From NCBI RefSeq assembly GCF_947503415.1, contig NZ_CANNDS010000004.1, positions 1 through 64,000 on the forward strand: a stretch of DNA of 64,000 nucleotides, in the 5' to 3' direction. This stretch comes from an uncultured Tateyamaria sp. Its GTDB lineage: Bacteria; Pseudomonadota; Alphaproteobacteria; Rhodobacterales; Rhodobacteraceae. Made by a program: the position numbers and the translations under genes. Position 1 is the first letter of the stretch, and the number at the start of each line of letters is the position of its first letter. The notes beneath the pieces are model-generated. The model worked only from the letters and a program-made list of their open reading frames with translations, did no database searches and was not told where the DNA came from. Shown here piece by piece: positions 8,878 through 17,578 of this stretch.

Positions 8878-9788
8878 TGCGTAAATCTGCATTTCTTCTG
8901 CCCATCGTGGTTGTGATTGGGGCCATCGGCCTGTCGTCACTCTTCATCGTGGACGAGCGTGAAAAGGCGCTGGTTCTGCAATTCGGTCGTGTCGTGGACA
9001 TCAAGGAAGAGCCGGGATTGGCGTTCAAGATCCCGCTGATCCAAGAGGTCGTGCGCTATGATGACCGTATCCTGAGCCGTGATGTCGAACCGCTCGAAGT
9101 GACGCCGCTGGATGACCGTCGTCTGGTTGTCGACGCCTTTGCCCGCTACCGGATCACGGATGTGAACCAGTTCCGGCAAGCCGTTGGTACGGGCGGCGAA
9201 GGCGCGGCTGAACGCCGGATCGACGGTATTCTGCGGAACGAGCTGCGCGAAGTGCTGGGTTCGGTGTCGTCCAACGACATCCTGAGCTCCGACCGTGCCG
9301 CCCTGATGCTGCGCATCCGCAACGGTGCGATTGCCGAAGCCCGCGCGCTGGGCATCGAAGTGGTCGACGTGCGCCTGAAGCGGACCGACCTGCCTGCGGA
9401 AAACCTGGATGCCACCTTTGAACGGATGCGTGCGGAACGTGAGCGTGAAGCCACCGACGAACGCGCCCGTGGTAATGAGGCGGCCCAGCGTGTACGGGCC
9501 CAGGCGGACCGGACAGTGGTCGAGCTGACATCCGACGCCGAACGTCAGGCCGAGATCATCCGCGGTGAGGCCGACGCCCGACGCAACGGTATCTTTGCCG
9601 AAGCCTTTGGTGCGGACCCGGAATTCTTTGAATTCTACCGGTCACTCACCGCGTACCAGCGGTCTCTGCGGGGCTCGAACTCGACCATGGTCCTGTCACC
9701 GGACTCCGAGTTCTTCAACTATCTGAAGTCGCCCACCGGTGCTGCCGCGAACGCCGCGGCTGCCGCCGCCGCTGCTTCGGGTCAATAA
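8877..9788 (+). CDS. hflC: FtsH protease modulator HflC
   Basis: Partner of HflK in the HflKC complex that restrains FtsH. It has 303 residues: an N-terminal membrane anchor at about 4-20, the SPFH domain (DEREKALVLQFGRVVDIKEE onward), and a coiled-coil rich in Arg/Glu/Ala (ERMRAEREREATDERARGNE). The chain ends in an Ala-rich tail. The start overlaps the hflK stop by one base and the stop TAA overlaps the ATG of the next gene by one base, a tightly coupled three-gene unit. Confidence 0.95.
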   Translation: MRKSAFLLPIVVVIGAIGLSSLFIVDEREKALVLQFGRVVDIKEEPGLAFKIPLIQEVVRYDDRILSRDVEPLEVTPLDDRRLVVDAFARYRITDVNQFRQAVGTGGEGAAERRIDGILRNELREVLGSVSSNDILSSDRAALMLRIRNGAIAEARALGIEVVDVRLKRTDLPAENLDATFERMRAEREREATDERARGNEAAQRVRAQADRTVVELTSDAERQAEIIRGEADARRNGIFAEAFGADPEFFEFYRSLTAYQRSLRGSNSTMVLSPDSEFFNYLKSPTGAAANAAAAAAAASGQ

Positions 9789-9982
9789 TGGCCTGGGTCT
9801 TTCTGGCCCTCGGACTTGTGATGCTTGTAGAGGGGCTGGCCTATGTGCTGGCCCCTTCGCTTATCGAACGGGTGCTCGAAGTTCTGCGCACGCTGCCCCT
9901 GAATGTACGCCGTCAATTCGGCGCGCTGGTGCTGGTGAGTGGGCTCATCTGCATCTGGCTGGCGTTTTTCATCGGTTTGTAA
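9788..9982 (+). CDS. DUF2065 small membrane protein
   Basis: A 64-residue protein with two hydrophobic segments (about 3-20 and 44-62) separated by a basic amphipathic stretch with the motif RTLPLNVRRQFGALVL. This matches DUF2065 (E. coli YjeT), which is regularly encoded next to hflKC. Its function is unknown. It overlaps the hflC stop by one base; the context argues for a role with the FtsH-HflKC complex. Confidence 0.85.
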   Translation: MAWVFLALGLVMLVEGLAYVLAPSLIERVLEVLRTLPLNVRRQFGALVLVSGLICIWLAFFIGL

Positions 9983-10023
9983 CACCTTTCCCCTAGGTCC
10001 GTTCACGCAATGATCACGGTCTG

Positions 10024-10050
10024 TTGAAACCTGAACACGATGATCCATCT
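10024..10050 (+). promoter_or_regulatory. Candidate RpoH (heat-shock) promoter before degP
   Basis: TTGAAA at 10024-10029 and CCATCT at 10045-10050, separated by 15 bases, resemble the sigma-32 pattern CTTGAAA-N(11-16)-CCCCATNT. It lies about 105 bases upstream of the degP start, in a 172-base intergenic stretch that otherwise holds nothing I recognise. The match is short and could be chance. Confidence 0.35.
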
Positions 10051-10154
10051 TTGATGTTGCAAGGATGCAACCCTACATGCACCCTGTGCGCAGTTGCGCA
10101 ACCCCGTGTGCAAGATGACCAAAACGGTCGAAAAGAGAATGCAGGAGTACCCTG

Positions 10155-11627
10155 ATGCAGCGACAGGCAATCGCCGTCACCCGACAGCTTTCCCCCACGC
10201 CCTACATGCGCGCCCTCTGGCTGGGCGCATTGGCGCTGGCCTTTGTGCTGGCGCAGGCGTTGATGGCGCAGGCGCGCCCCGAAAGCCTCGCCCCCCTGGC
10301 GGAACAGATCAGCCCATCGGTGGTGAACATCACCACCTCGACAGTGATCGAAGGGCGGACCGGCCCGCAGGGCATCGTGCCCGAAGGCTCCCCTTTCGAA
10401 GATTTCTTCCGTGAGTTCCAGGACCGCAACGGGCAGGGCGACCGCCCCCGCCGGTCCTCGGCACTGGGCTCGGGTTTCGTGATCTCCGAGGATGGGTTCA
10501 TTGTCACTAACAACCACGTCATCGAAGGTGCAGACGAGATCAATATCGAGTTTTTCAACGGCGACGAACTGACCGCGACACTCGTGGGCACCGACCCCAA
10601 CACCGACATCGCCCTTCTCAAGGTCGAAGCGGAAGGACCGCTGCCGCATGTGCCCTTTGGCAACAGCGACACGGCCCGTGTGGGGGACTGGGTGATTGCG
10701 ATGGGCAACCCGCTGGGGCAGGGCTTTTCGGTCTCGGCCGGGATCGTATCGGCCCGCAACCGCGCGTTGTCAGGGACCTATGACGACTATATCCAGACGG
10801 ATGCGGCCATCAACCGGGGCAACTCGGGCGGTCCGCTCTTCAACATGGACGGACAGGTGATCGGCGTGAACACGGCGATCCTGTCGCCCAATGGCGGCTC
10901 GATCGGCATCGGCTTTTCCATGGCGTCGAATGTCGTGACGCGCGTGGTCGACCAGCTGCAGGAATTCGGCGAGACGCGCCGTGGCTGGCTGGGTGTGCGC
11001 ATTCAGGACGTGACGGACGACATCGCCGAAGCCATTGGCCTTGAGAACACGGCTGGTGCCCTCGTGACATCGGTGCCCGAAGGCCCGGCCATGGAAGGCG
11101 GCATGCAGGACGGTGACGTGATCCTGAGCTTTGCAGGCGTCGATGTGGCTGACACACGTGGCCTCGTGCGTCAGGTCGGCAACAGCCCCGTGGGCGAAAC
11201 GGTGCGCGTTGTCGTGTTCCGCGACGGTGAAACCGTGACCCTGCGGATCACGCTGGGCCGCCGGGAAGAAGCCGAAGGCGCCGTGCCCGCGGCAGCCCCG
11301 GCCGACGACGAACCGGCAGAGGCGGAAACCAAGGATATCCTGGGTCTGACCCTCAGCACGCTGACGGACGAGCTGCGCGAGCAACTGGGCGCGGATGCGG
11401 ATCAGGAAGGTCTGGCAGTCATCGAAGTGGATGAAACCACTGAAGCCTTCGAAAAGGGGCTGCGGGCAGGTGACATCATCACCGAAGCGGGCCAGCAGAA
11501 GGTCAGCAGCATTGCCGAGTTCGAAACGCGGCTGGCAGATGTCGAAGAGGCCGGGCGCAAGTCGCTGCTGCTTCTGGTGCGGCGTGCGGGCGATCCGCGC
11601 TTCGTGGCGCTCAGCCTGGCTGAGTAG
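10155..11627 (+). CDS. degP: Periplasmic Do-type serine protease/chaperone
   Basis: Envelope quality-control protease of the HtrA family. The 490-residue protein has a signal segment at about 20-42 (LWLGALALAFVLAQALMAQA), a trypsin-like domain with His121 (TNNHVIEGADE), Asp151 (NTDIALLKV) and Ser224 (NRGNSGGPLF), then two PDZ domains (about 270-360 and 395-485). The PDZ domains are split by a Pro/Ala/Glu linker. AGGAG precedes ATG 10155. It follows hflK-hflC-DUF2065, joining membrane and periplasmic quality control. A strong hairpin terminator lies 31 bases past the stop. Confidence 0.95.
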   Translation: MQRQAIAVTRQLSPTPYMRALWLGALALAFVLAQALMAQARPESLAPLAEQISPSVVNITTSTVIEGRTGPQGIVPEGSPFEDFFREFQDRNGQGDRPRRSSALGSGFVISEDGFIVTNNHVIEGADEINIEFFNGDELTATLVGTDPNTDIALLKVEAEGPLPHVPFGNSDTARVGDWVIAMGNPLGQGFSVSAGIVSARNRALSGTYDDYIQTDAAINRGNSGGPLFNMDGQVIGVNTAILSPNGGSIGIGFSMASNVVTRVVDQLQEFGETRRGWLGVRIQDVTDDIAEAIGLENTAGALVTSVPEGPAMEGGMQDGDVILSFAGVDVADTRGLVRQVGNSPVGETVRVVVFRDGETVTLRITLGRREEAEGAVPAAAPADDEPAEAETKDILGLTLSTLTDELREQLGADADQEGLAVIEVDETTEAFEKGLRAGDIITEAGQQKVSSIAEFETRLADVEEAGRKSLLLLVRRAGDPRFVALSLAE

Positions 11628-11655
11628 TCAGGCAACACATCCTGAAATCAAACAT

Positions 11656-11683
11656 GTAAGGCGCCCTTTGGGGCGCCTTTTTT
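11656..11683 (+). terminator. Rho-independent terminator of degP
   Basis: Nine-base-pair stem AAGGCGCCC / GGGCGCCTT at 11658-11666 and 11671-11679, loop TTTG, then a run of T to 11683. The stem starts with GTAAGGCG, the head of the palindromic repeat family described elsewhere in the window. Confidence 0.85.
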
Positions 11684-11715
11684 CGTGTTCGGTTGTCTGG
11701 GTGATGGGCTGACAT

Positions 11716-11740
11716 CGTAAGGCGCACCTTTGGTGCGCCC
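11716..11740. repeat. CGTAAGGCG palindrome (family A)
   Basis: CGTAAGGCGCACC, loop TTT, GGTGCGCC: a perfect 8-bp stem (11721-11728 / 11732-11739) with the CGTAAGG head shared with elements at 17579-17765 and 29376-29399. It sits between two convergent genes (degP and the lipoprotein). Confidence 0.75.
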
Positions 11741-11746
11741 GACAGG

Positions 11747-12271
11747 TCAGGTGGGTTGGATCACAGTGATCAGCCCCAGTTTGCGCGCCGTCTCAATGGA
11801 CAGGACCTTGCCGTCGCCGCCCTCCGATTGCTGGAAACGGCTGATGGCTGCGCGGGTGCGCATGTCCAACTGACCCGTGATCGGGCCTTGGTAAAAACCG
11901 CGCGCTTCAAGCGCCCGCTGGACCGAAGAGACGAAGTCCGGGGTAACGTCGGCATCACAAATGATCTCGTACCAGCTCTCGCGTCGGGGCTGCACAACCT
12001 CCTGCCGGGTTTCGGTCTTGTAGATCGGCGGGGCCTGCACACGCCCGTCGGTGCTGACCTGTGCGGGCTGCACTTGTATCTTGCGGCTGACCGTCTCGAC
12101 CACGGCCGGGGTGACGGTCTTGCTCCAACACGTGCCGGGGGCCGCGCCAGCAGGCGCAGTGGCAAGCGAGATCGGATCGATATTCGATGCCGATGTCACG
12201 GCGTCGGTCTCGGCGCAGGCGGCAAGTGCCAAGACTGCGGCCAGACCGGGTGCGTAGGCTTTGATTGTCAT
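11747..12271 (-). CDS. Peptidoglycan-binding lipoprotein
   Basis: A 174-residue exported protein. A hydrophobic signal ends in LALAAC, a lipobox-like site with Cys19 as the probable lipidated residue. The middle (about 45-95) is rich in Val/Thr/Gln/Pro. The C-terminal 70 residues match the PG_binding_1 fold: VQRALEARGFYQGPITGQLD followed by RTRAAISRFQQ. It probably anchors in the outer membrane and binds cell wall. It is convergent with degP, separated by terminator hairpins. Confidence 0.82.
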   Translation of the reverse strand: MTIKAYAPGLAAVLALAACAETDAVTSASNIDPISLATAPAGAAPGTCWSKTVTPAVVETVSRKIQVQPAQVSTDGRVQAPPIYKTETRQEVVQPRRESWYEIICDADVTPDFVSSVQRALEARGFYQGPITGQLDMRTRAAISRFQQSEGGDGKVLSIETARKLGLITVIQPT

Positions 12272-12330
12272 GCTCGGGCCTCTGACTGGGCTTTTGCATG
12301 CAACATAACCGGGTGTTTGACCGCTGCCTA

Positions 12331-12396
12331 GTCCCGCCTGGGCTCCGCCCGTTCGCTGCTGAAACGCTCCCCCGGAGCGTTTCCGGGACGCAGCTC
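12331..12396. repeat. GAACGGGCGGAGCCC hairpin element (family B), copy 1
   Basis: Contains a perfect 10-bp stem GAAACGCTCC / GGAGCGTTTC (12361-12370 and 12374-12383) flanked on one side by the minus-strand sequence GCGAACGGGCGGAGCCC. The same layout occurs twice at 40247-40368. On the minus strand it begins exactly at the stop of the dnaE2 remnant (GGGGTGAGC), as copy 2 begins at the stop of glyS. Confidence 0.8.
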
Positions 12397-12790
12397 ACCC
12401 CTTGCGGCTGTCCCATGTGTCGGTGCGGGCCTCTGCCCCCACACGCCGCCCCGTGCCTTCGGCCAGCAACTGGTCAAGCAGGTGGGAAATATCCTCGATC
12501 TCTTCGGCCAGAACATGGGTGACGCTGTGGGCCCGCTGCAGGCGGCCTGTCACTTTCAGCATCCGCCCCGCCACCACGGCACGGCGGAACGTCTCGTAGA
12601 TATGCCGCCAGACAATGATGTTCACAACGCCCGTCTCATCCTCGAGCGTGACAAAGATCACGCCCTTGGCGGTCCCGGGCCGCTGGCGCAGGATCACAAG
12701 CCCCGCCACGGCAATACGTGCATTGAGCGGCGGCAGGTCCAGTTCGGACGCACGCAGGCAGGAAGGGGGGCGGGGCCACCTTTGGGCCAT
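12395..12790 (-). pseudogene. dnaE2: Remnant of error-prone DNA polymerase DnaE2 (C-terminal OB-fold only)
   Basis: A 131-codon frame from ATG 12790 (open to 12889). From about residue 27 it reads VAGLVILRQRPGTAKGVIF, LEDETGVVNIIVW and then GRMLKVTGRLQR...HVLAEEIEDISHLLDQL. This is the OB-fold and tail that end DnaE2, a protein normally over 1000 residues. Polymerase, PHP and fingers domains are absent, and the preceding 25 residues are not recognisable as DnaE2. The frame has no internal stop. Upstream on the same strand lies a perfect alphaproteobacterial LexA box (12835-12849), where the imuA promoter of an imuA-imuB-dnaE2 cassette would be expected. I read it as a deletion remnant; a small functional OB-fold protein is less likely. 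Confidence 0.75.
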
Positions 12791-12834
12791 GGCCGGGCCT
12801 TGATCACTGGCGGACGAGGGGAATACCAACATAA

Positions 12835-12849
12835 GAACAAAGATAGAAC
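12835..12849. promoter_or_regulatory. LexA (SOS) box, GAAC-N7-GAAC
   Basis: GAAC at 12835-12838 and GAAC at 12846-12849 with exactly seven bases between, the direct-repeat LexA operator of alphaproteobacteria (read on the minus strand as GTTC-N7-GTTC). It is 45 bases upstream of the dnaE2 remnant start (minus strand) and 108 bases upstream of the ferredoxin start (plus strand). Confidence 0.7.
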
Positions 12850-12855
12850 ATATGA

Positions 12856-13281
<426 letters not shown>

Positions 13282-13283
13282 CT

Positions 13284-14048
13284 ATGGCCAAGGCGCCGCG
13301 TCCGCTGTTGCGCGCCTTGCCGCGTTCCGCACGCGGCGTTCTGCAAGCGTTGCGCCTGTGGCTGGCGGTGCCGGCCCTGTTGGCGACCGCGGCTCCCGCC
13401 TTGGCGGATGTGATCGCATCGGCGCGCTACGCCGACCCGACAGATCGCTACGCGCACGGCATTCTCGGGGACGCGATCGAATGGGGCACGCTTGAGCTGA
13501 TCATGCAGGACGGCGCAATACGCCGGTTTGTGCTGCCCCGTGACCACGTCTTCGAAGATGTGGCGCCGCGGCTTGCCGATCTGGACGGGGATGGCACGCC
13601 CGAGGTTCTCGTGGTCGAGACAGACACACAGGCGGGCGGCGCCTTTGCCGTCTACGGCCCGGATGGCAAGATCACCGAAACGCCGCACATCGGCGCCCGC
13701 AACCGCTGGCTCGCCCCCCTGGGGGCTGCCGATCTGGACGGGGATGGCAAGGTCGAGATCGCCTATATCGACCGTCCCCATCTGGCCAAGACCCTGCGCC
13801 TCTGGCGTTACGATGCAGGCACGCTGACGCCCGTGGCCGATCTGCCCGGTCTGACCAATCACCGCATCGGAGAGGTCGACATCGCGGGCGGCATACGCAC
13901 CTGCACTGGCCGTCCCGAGATGATCCTTGCCACGGCGAACTGGTCCGGCCTTGTGGCCGTGCACTGGGACGGGGCACATTTCGAGCGCGCCGCGATCGGA
14001 CCGGATACAACACGGCCCGCATTTGCCCGTGCAATGGCGTGCCAGTGA
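13284..14048 (+). CDS. Exported FG-GAP/VCBS-repeat protein
   Basis: A 254-residue protein with a basic N-terminus and hydrophobic signal ending near ATAAPALAD (about residue 41). At least two FG-GAP-type repeats carry calcium-like loops: DLDGDGTPEVLVVE (about 97-110) and DLDGDGKVEIAYID (about 152-165). These repeats usually form a beta-propeller. Function is unknown. I chose ATG 13284, two bases after the ferredoxin stop; a longer frame from 12852 overlaps the ferredoxin and is rejected. Its end overlaps the GTG start of the next gene by ten bases. Confidence 0.8.
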   Translation: MAKAPRPLLRALPRSARGVLQALRLWLAVPALLATAAPALADVIASARYADPTDRYAHGILGDAIEWGTLELIMQDGAIRRFVLPRDHVFEDVAPRLADLDGDGTPEVLVVETDTQAGGAFAVYGPDGKITETPHIGARNRWLAPLGAADLDGDGKVEIAYIDRPHLAKTLRLWRYDAGTLTPVADLPGLTNHRIGEVDIAGGIRTCTGRPEMILATANWSGLVAVHWDGAHFERAAIGPDTTRPAFARAMACQ

Positions 14049-14443
14049 TCCGCCTCGCCGTTCTGTTGCTGCTCTGTGCGGCACCCGCAATCGCCCAGGA
14101 CCGCCTGTCGCCGGAGCAGTTCCTCGATATCGTTGCGAACCGGACGGCCGCGTTTGCGACCTTCCCGGACCGTCAGCCCGTGGGAACAGAACAGTTCCTG
14201 TCGCGCGACCGCACGGTCTGGGCCCGGGCCAACGGCACCTGCGCCTACGGTGCCGTGACGGTGGACGAGGGCCAGATCTGCTTTGACTACGACGATGACG
14301 CACCGGGCGTCCGGCACTGCTGGGTCCCGTTCCTGCGGGACGCCCGATTGTTCGTGGCGTCTGTCGATGACTTGGGGGAAGTGCAGGAAGTCGTCGACAT
14401 CAGCGACGACCCGGTGGCCTGTACCCAGGTCCCGATCTCCTGA
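14039..14443 (+). CDS. Small exported protein, paralogue of the gene at 17773
   Basis: A 134-residue secreted protein starting at GTG 14039 (GTG 14045 also possible) with signal IRLAVLLLLCAAPAIA then QDRLSPEQFLDIVANRT. It shares a layout with the protein at 17773-18168: signal peptide, an opening xSPEQF/MTAAEFExxVxxxT helix, a central Cys-containing beta region (CAYGAVTVDEGQICFDYDD) and a pair CW...C. Family function is unknown; disulfides are plausible. It overlaps the upstream VCBS gene by ten bases. Downstream is the duplicated purD tail. Confidence 0.75.
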   Translation: MPVIRLAVLLLLCAAPAIAQDRLSPEQFLDIVANRTAAFATFPDRQPVGTEQFLSRDRTVWARANGTCAYGAVTVDEGQICFDYDDDAPGVRHCWVPFLRDARLFVASVDDLGEVQEVVDISDDPVACTQVPIS

Positions 14444-14444
14444 G

Positions 14445-14608
14445 ATGGGTTTGACGGTTGCGCTCAGGCGAGAGGGCAGAAGCCTCTGGCTGGCACCGTC
14501 CTGGACCAGGAAAAGAGGGACGGTCGCGCCTTACCCTTTGTCCAAGGCCCGCCATCCAATGTCACGGCGGCAAAATCCGCTCGGAAAGTCGATGGCATCC
14601 ACCATGTC
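14445..14608. repeat. Copy 1 of a 164-bp tandem duplication carrying the purD 3' end
   Basis: This block and the one at 14609-14772 start with ATGGGTTTGAC and run in parallel to CCACCATGTC. On the minus strand copy 1 encodes the last 25 residues of PurD (from DMVDAIDFPSG to WRALDKG) followed by TAA, unchanged in protein sequence but with synonymous base differences. It also repeats the purD downstream DNA, including ACCGTCC/GGACGGT inverted repeats. There is no separate gene in 14444-14694. Confidence 0.9.
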
Positions 14609-14772
14609 ATGGGTTTGACCGGTCCGCCTAGGCGAGAAGGCAGAAGCCTCTGGCGGGCACCGTCCTGGACCAGAGGAAAAGGGACGGTCACCCCTTACCC
14701 CTTGTCCAAGGCCCGCCATCCGATGTCACGGCGGCAAAACCCGCTCGGAAAGTCAATGGCATCCACCATGTC
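14609..14772. repeat. Copy 2 of the 164-bp tandem duplication (contains the true purD 3' end)
   Basis: Second unit of the pair. Its right part is the functional end of purD (stop at 14695) and its left part the intergenic DNA after the stop. The differences between the units are scattered substitutions and one small shift of an A/G run, so the duplication is not recent. Confidence 0.9.
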
Positions 14773-15966
14773 ATAGGCCGCCCGCGCCGCCTCCGCCAAT
14801 GATGACCCGCGCGCCGTGACATTCAGAACCCGCCCGCCGGATGCGGTGATCTTGCCATCCCGGGCGGTGGTGCCTGCGTGAAACACCATTTGGCTGCTGG
14901 TCTCCGGCATCGCGTCAAGCCCGCCAATCTCGGCACCCTTGTCATAGCTGCCCGGATAGCCATCGGCCGCCATCACAACGGTGATTGCATGATCATCGGC
15001 CCAGTTGACCTGCGCCTGACCCAGCCGCCCTTCGGCCGCCGCATGCATCAGGTCAAACGCCTGCGCGCCCAACCGCATCATCAGCACCTGACATTCCGGA
15101 TCGCCAAAGCGCACGTTGTACTCGACAAGACGGGGTGCACCGTCTTCGATCATCAGACCGGCATAAAGCACACCCTGATACGGCATGCCGCGGGCCGCCA
15201 TCTCGGCCATGGTGGGACGAATGATCTCGGACAACGCCCGCTCGGCAATCGCATCGGTCAGAACAGGCGCGGGGGAATAGGCCCCCATGCCGCCCGTATT
15301 GGGGCCGGTGTCGCCTTCGCCGACGCGCTTGTGATCCTGCGCCGTGCCGATGGGCAACACGTCCGTACCGTCGCACAGCACAAAGAAAGAGGCCTCTTCA
15401 CCCTGCATGAACTCCTCGATGACGACCTCGGCACCCGCACCGCCAAAGGCACCGCCGAACATGTCGTCAATGGCGGCGTGGGCCTGTTCCACGGTCTCGG
15501 CAATGATCACGCCCTTGCCCGCAGCCAGACCATCGGCCTTGACCACGATGGGAGCACCCCGATCCGACACATAGGCCCGCGCGGCTGCCGCATCCGTGAA
15601 ATGCCCATAGGCGGCCGTCGGCGCACCTGCCGCGTCGCACACTTGCTTGGTAAACGCCTTGGAGGCTTCCAACTGCGCCGCCGCCTGACTGGGGCCAAAC
15701 ACCAGCACACCCGCATCGCGCAACCGGTCCGCCACACCCGCAGCCAGCGGCGCTTCGGGGCCCACGATCACAAAGTCGATGCACTCTTCCTCGACAAAGG
15801 TCACGACCGTGCCGCCATCCTCGATGTCGAGTGTCGCACATTCCGCAATGGCCGCGATGCCTGCATTGCCGGGGGCCACGACCAGACGGTCACATTTCGG
15901 GTTCTGCAACACCGCCCAGGCCAAGCTGTGTTCACGGCCACCACCGCCCAAGATCAGAATGTTCAT
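14695..15966 (-). CDS. purD: Phosphoribosylamine-glycine ligase
   Basis: Second step of purine synthesis: joins glycine to phosphoribosylamine with ATP. The 423-residue protein begins MNILILGGGGREHSLAW (typical GARS N-domain) and shows ATP-grasp motifs APIVVKADGLAAGKGV, EEFMQGEEASFF, DHKRVGEGDTGPNTGGMGAY and EYNVRFGDPECQ. I start at 15966, because the longer frame to 16149 adds unrelated sequence. It is divergent from xseA with 67 bases between starts. Its last 25 codons are duplicated immediately downstream. Confidence 0.96.
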   Translation of the reverse strand: MNILILGGGGREHSLAWAVLQNPKCDRLVVAPGNAGIAAIAECATLDIEDGGTVVTFVEEECIDFVIVGPEAPLAAGVADRLRDAGVLVFGPSQAAAQLEASKAFTKQVCDAAGAPTAAYGHFTDAAAARAYVSDRGAPIVVKADGLAAGKGVIIAETVEQAHAAIDDMFGGAFGGAGAEVVIEEFMQGEEASFFVLCDGTDVLPIGTAQDHKRVGEGDTGPNTGGMGAYSPAPVLTDAIAERALSEIIRPTMAEMAARGMPYQGVLYAGLMIEDGAPRLVEYNVRFGDPECQVLMMRLGAQAFDLMHAAAEGRLGQAQVNWADDHAITVVMAADGYPGSYDKGAEIGGLDAMPETSSQMVFHAGTTARDGKITASGGRVLNVTARGSSLAEAARAAYDMVDAIDFPSGFCRRDIGWRALDKG

Positions 15967-16033
15967 CGCTTGCTCCTTGGCCTTCGCTGGGCTGCGTTCT
16001 AAGCTGGGCAGACGCGCTGCACAAGGATGCCTC

Positions 16034-17578
16034 ATGGACCTGCTCGACGATCCCGTTCCCGGATCAAACACACCCGAATTCTCGGTCTCGGAAATCGCGG
16101 GCAAAGTCCGCAAGCTGATCGAGGGCGAACTGGGCTGGGTCCGGATCAAGGGCGAAGTGGGGCGCGTGGTGCTGGCACGCTCCGGCCACCTCTATTTTGA
16201 CCTCAAGGATGACCGGAACGTCCTGTCCTGCATGACGTGGAAGGGGCAGGTGCCGGGCCTTGGCACCATGCCCGAAGAGGGGATGGAGGTCGTGGCCGAA
16301 GGGCGCATGACGGCCTCGGGCTTCCAGTCCAAGTTTTCGCTCAATGCCGAACGCATTGCCATCGCCGGGCAGGGCGCGCTCATGGCGCTGCTGGAAAAGC
16401 GCAAAAAGGCACTGGCGGCAGAAGGGCTGTTCGATGACGCGCGCAAGCGGCCCTTGCCCTACCTGCCGGATGTGATCGGGGTTGTGACGTCGATGCAGGG
16501 GGCTGTCATCCGTGACATCCTGCACAGGCTCCGCGATCGCTTCCCGCGCAAAGTGCTGGTCTGGCCCGTCGCTGTCCAGGGGGCCAATTGCGCGCCCGAA
16601 GTGGTGCGCGCCATTCAGGGCTTCAATGCCCTGTCCCCGGGCGGGGCCATGCCGCGACCCGACCTGCTGATCGTGGCACGCGGCGGCGGTTCGGTCGAGG
16701 ATCTGTGGGGCTTCAACGAAGAGGTGGTGGCGCGGGCTGCGGCGGCGTCGGACATCCCGGTGATCTCTGCCGTGGGGCACGAGACGGACACCACGCTGAT
16801 CGACTTCGTGTCCGACCGGCGCGCACCGACGCCCACGGCAGCCGCCGAAATGGCGGTGCCTGTCCGGCACGAATTGCTGGCCTGGGTGGAACAGGCAGGC
16901 GCGCGCATGACCGGGTCTGTCAGCGGCGGCATGCAGCGGCGCGAACAGCGCCTGCGCGATCTGGCGCGGGCCCTGCCGCGTGCGGACGCATTGGTCGAGG
17001 TGCCACGCCAGCGGCTCGACGTCACCGGAGGGCAGCTTGGCCCCGCCCTCATTGCCGGGGTGCAAAGGCGCAAGGTGAAGCTCTCCGAAGTGTCGGGCAG
17101 CCTGCGCCCCGCCACATTACAGCGCAGTATTGATGCAGAAAAACGCCGCCTCCGCGCCTTGTCCATGCGGCTGGAACCCGCATTGGCCCGCGTCGCGGCG
17201 GCCAAGCGCGAACGGTTCGAGACGCGCGCCGCCCGGCTGACACCCGCGCGCATCGCGCAGGACACAACGCGTAAATCCGAACGGCTGGCGGACGTGACAA
17301 CACGGATGCAGGCGGCGGGACAGCGGCAGTTGCAAACCCTGCACCGCAAGCTCGACGCGATGGACAGGCTGCGCGAAACGCTCAGCTACAAGGCGACACT
17401 GGCACGCGGCTATGCCGTCGTGCGCGGCGGCGGCGAAGTGCTGACGACAAAGGCGGATGCCGAACATGCCAGCGGGCTCGAGATCGAATTTGTCGATGGC
17501 CGCCTGAAGCTGGGTGGCGGCAAGGCAACCGGCAAGAAAGGTGCTGGCAAGCCGCCCGAACAGGGATCGTTGTTCTAG
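16034..17578 (+). CDS. xseA: Exodeoxyribonuclease VII large subunit
   Basis: Catalytic subunit of the single-strand exonuclease ExoVII. The 514 residues contain an N-terminal OB fold (FSVSEIAGKVRKLIEGELGW then a beta region), the nuclease domain with GVVTSMQGAVIRDIL and ARGGGSVEDLWGFNEE, then DIPVISAVGHETDTTL. A long Arg/Ala coiled-coil follows at about 290-440, with a C-terminal segment containing ARGYAVVR. ATG 16034 gives the normal N-terminus; the frame extends upstream without conservation. xseB is not nearby. Confidence 0.95.
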   Translation: MDLLDDPVPGSNTPEFSVSEIAGKVRKLIEGELGWVRIKGEVGRVVLARSGHLYFDLKDDRNVLSCMTWKGQVPGLGTMPEEGMEVVAEGRMTASGFQSKFSLNAERIAIAGQGALMALLEKRKKALAAEGLFDDARKRPLPYLPDVIGVVTSMQGAVIRDILHRLRDRFPRKVLVWPVAVQGANCAPEVVRAIQGFNALSPGGAMPRPDLLIVARGGGSVEDLWGFNEEVVARAAAASDIPVISAVGHETDTTLIDFVSDRRAPTPTAAAEMAVPVRHELLAWVEQAGARMTGSVSGGMQRREQRLRDLARALPRADALVEVPRQRLDVTGGQLGPALIAGVQRRKVKLSEVSGSLRPATLQRSIDAEKRRLRALSMRLEPALARVAAAKRERFETRAARLTPARIAQDTTRKSERLADVTTRMQAAGQRQLQTLHRKLDAMDRLRETLSYKATLARGYAVVRGGGEVLTTKADAEHASGLEIEFVDGRLKLGGGKATGKKGAGKPPEQGSLF

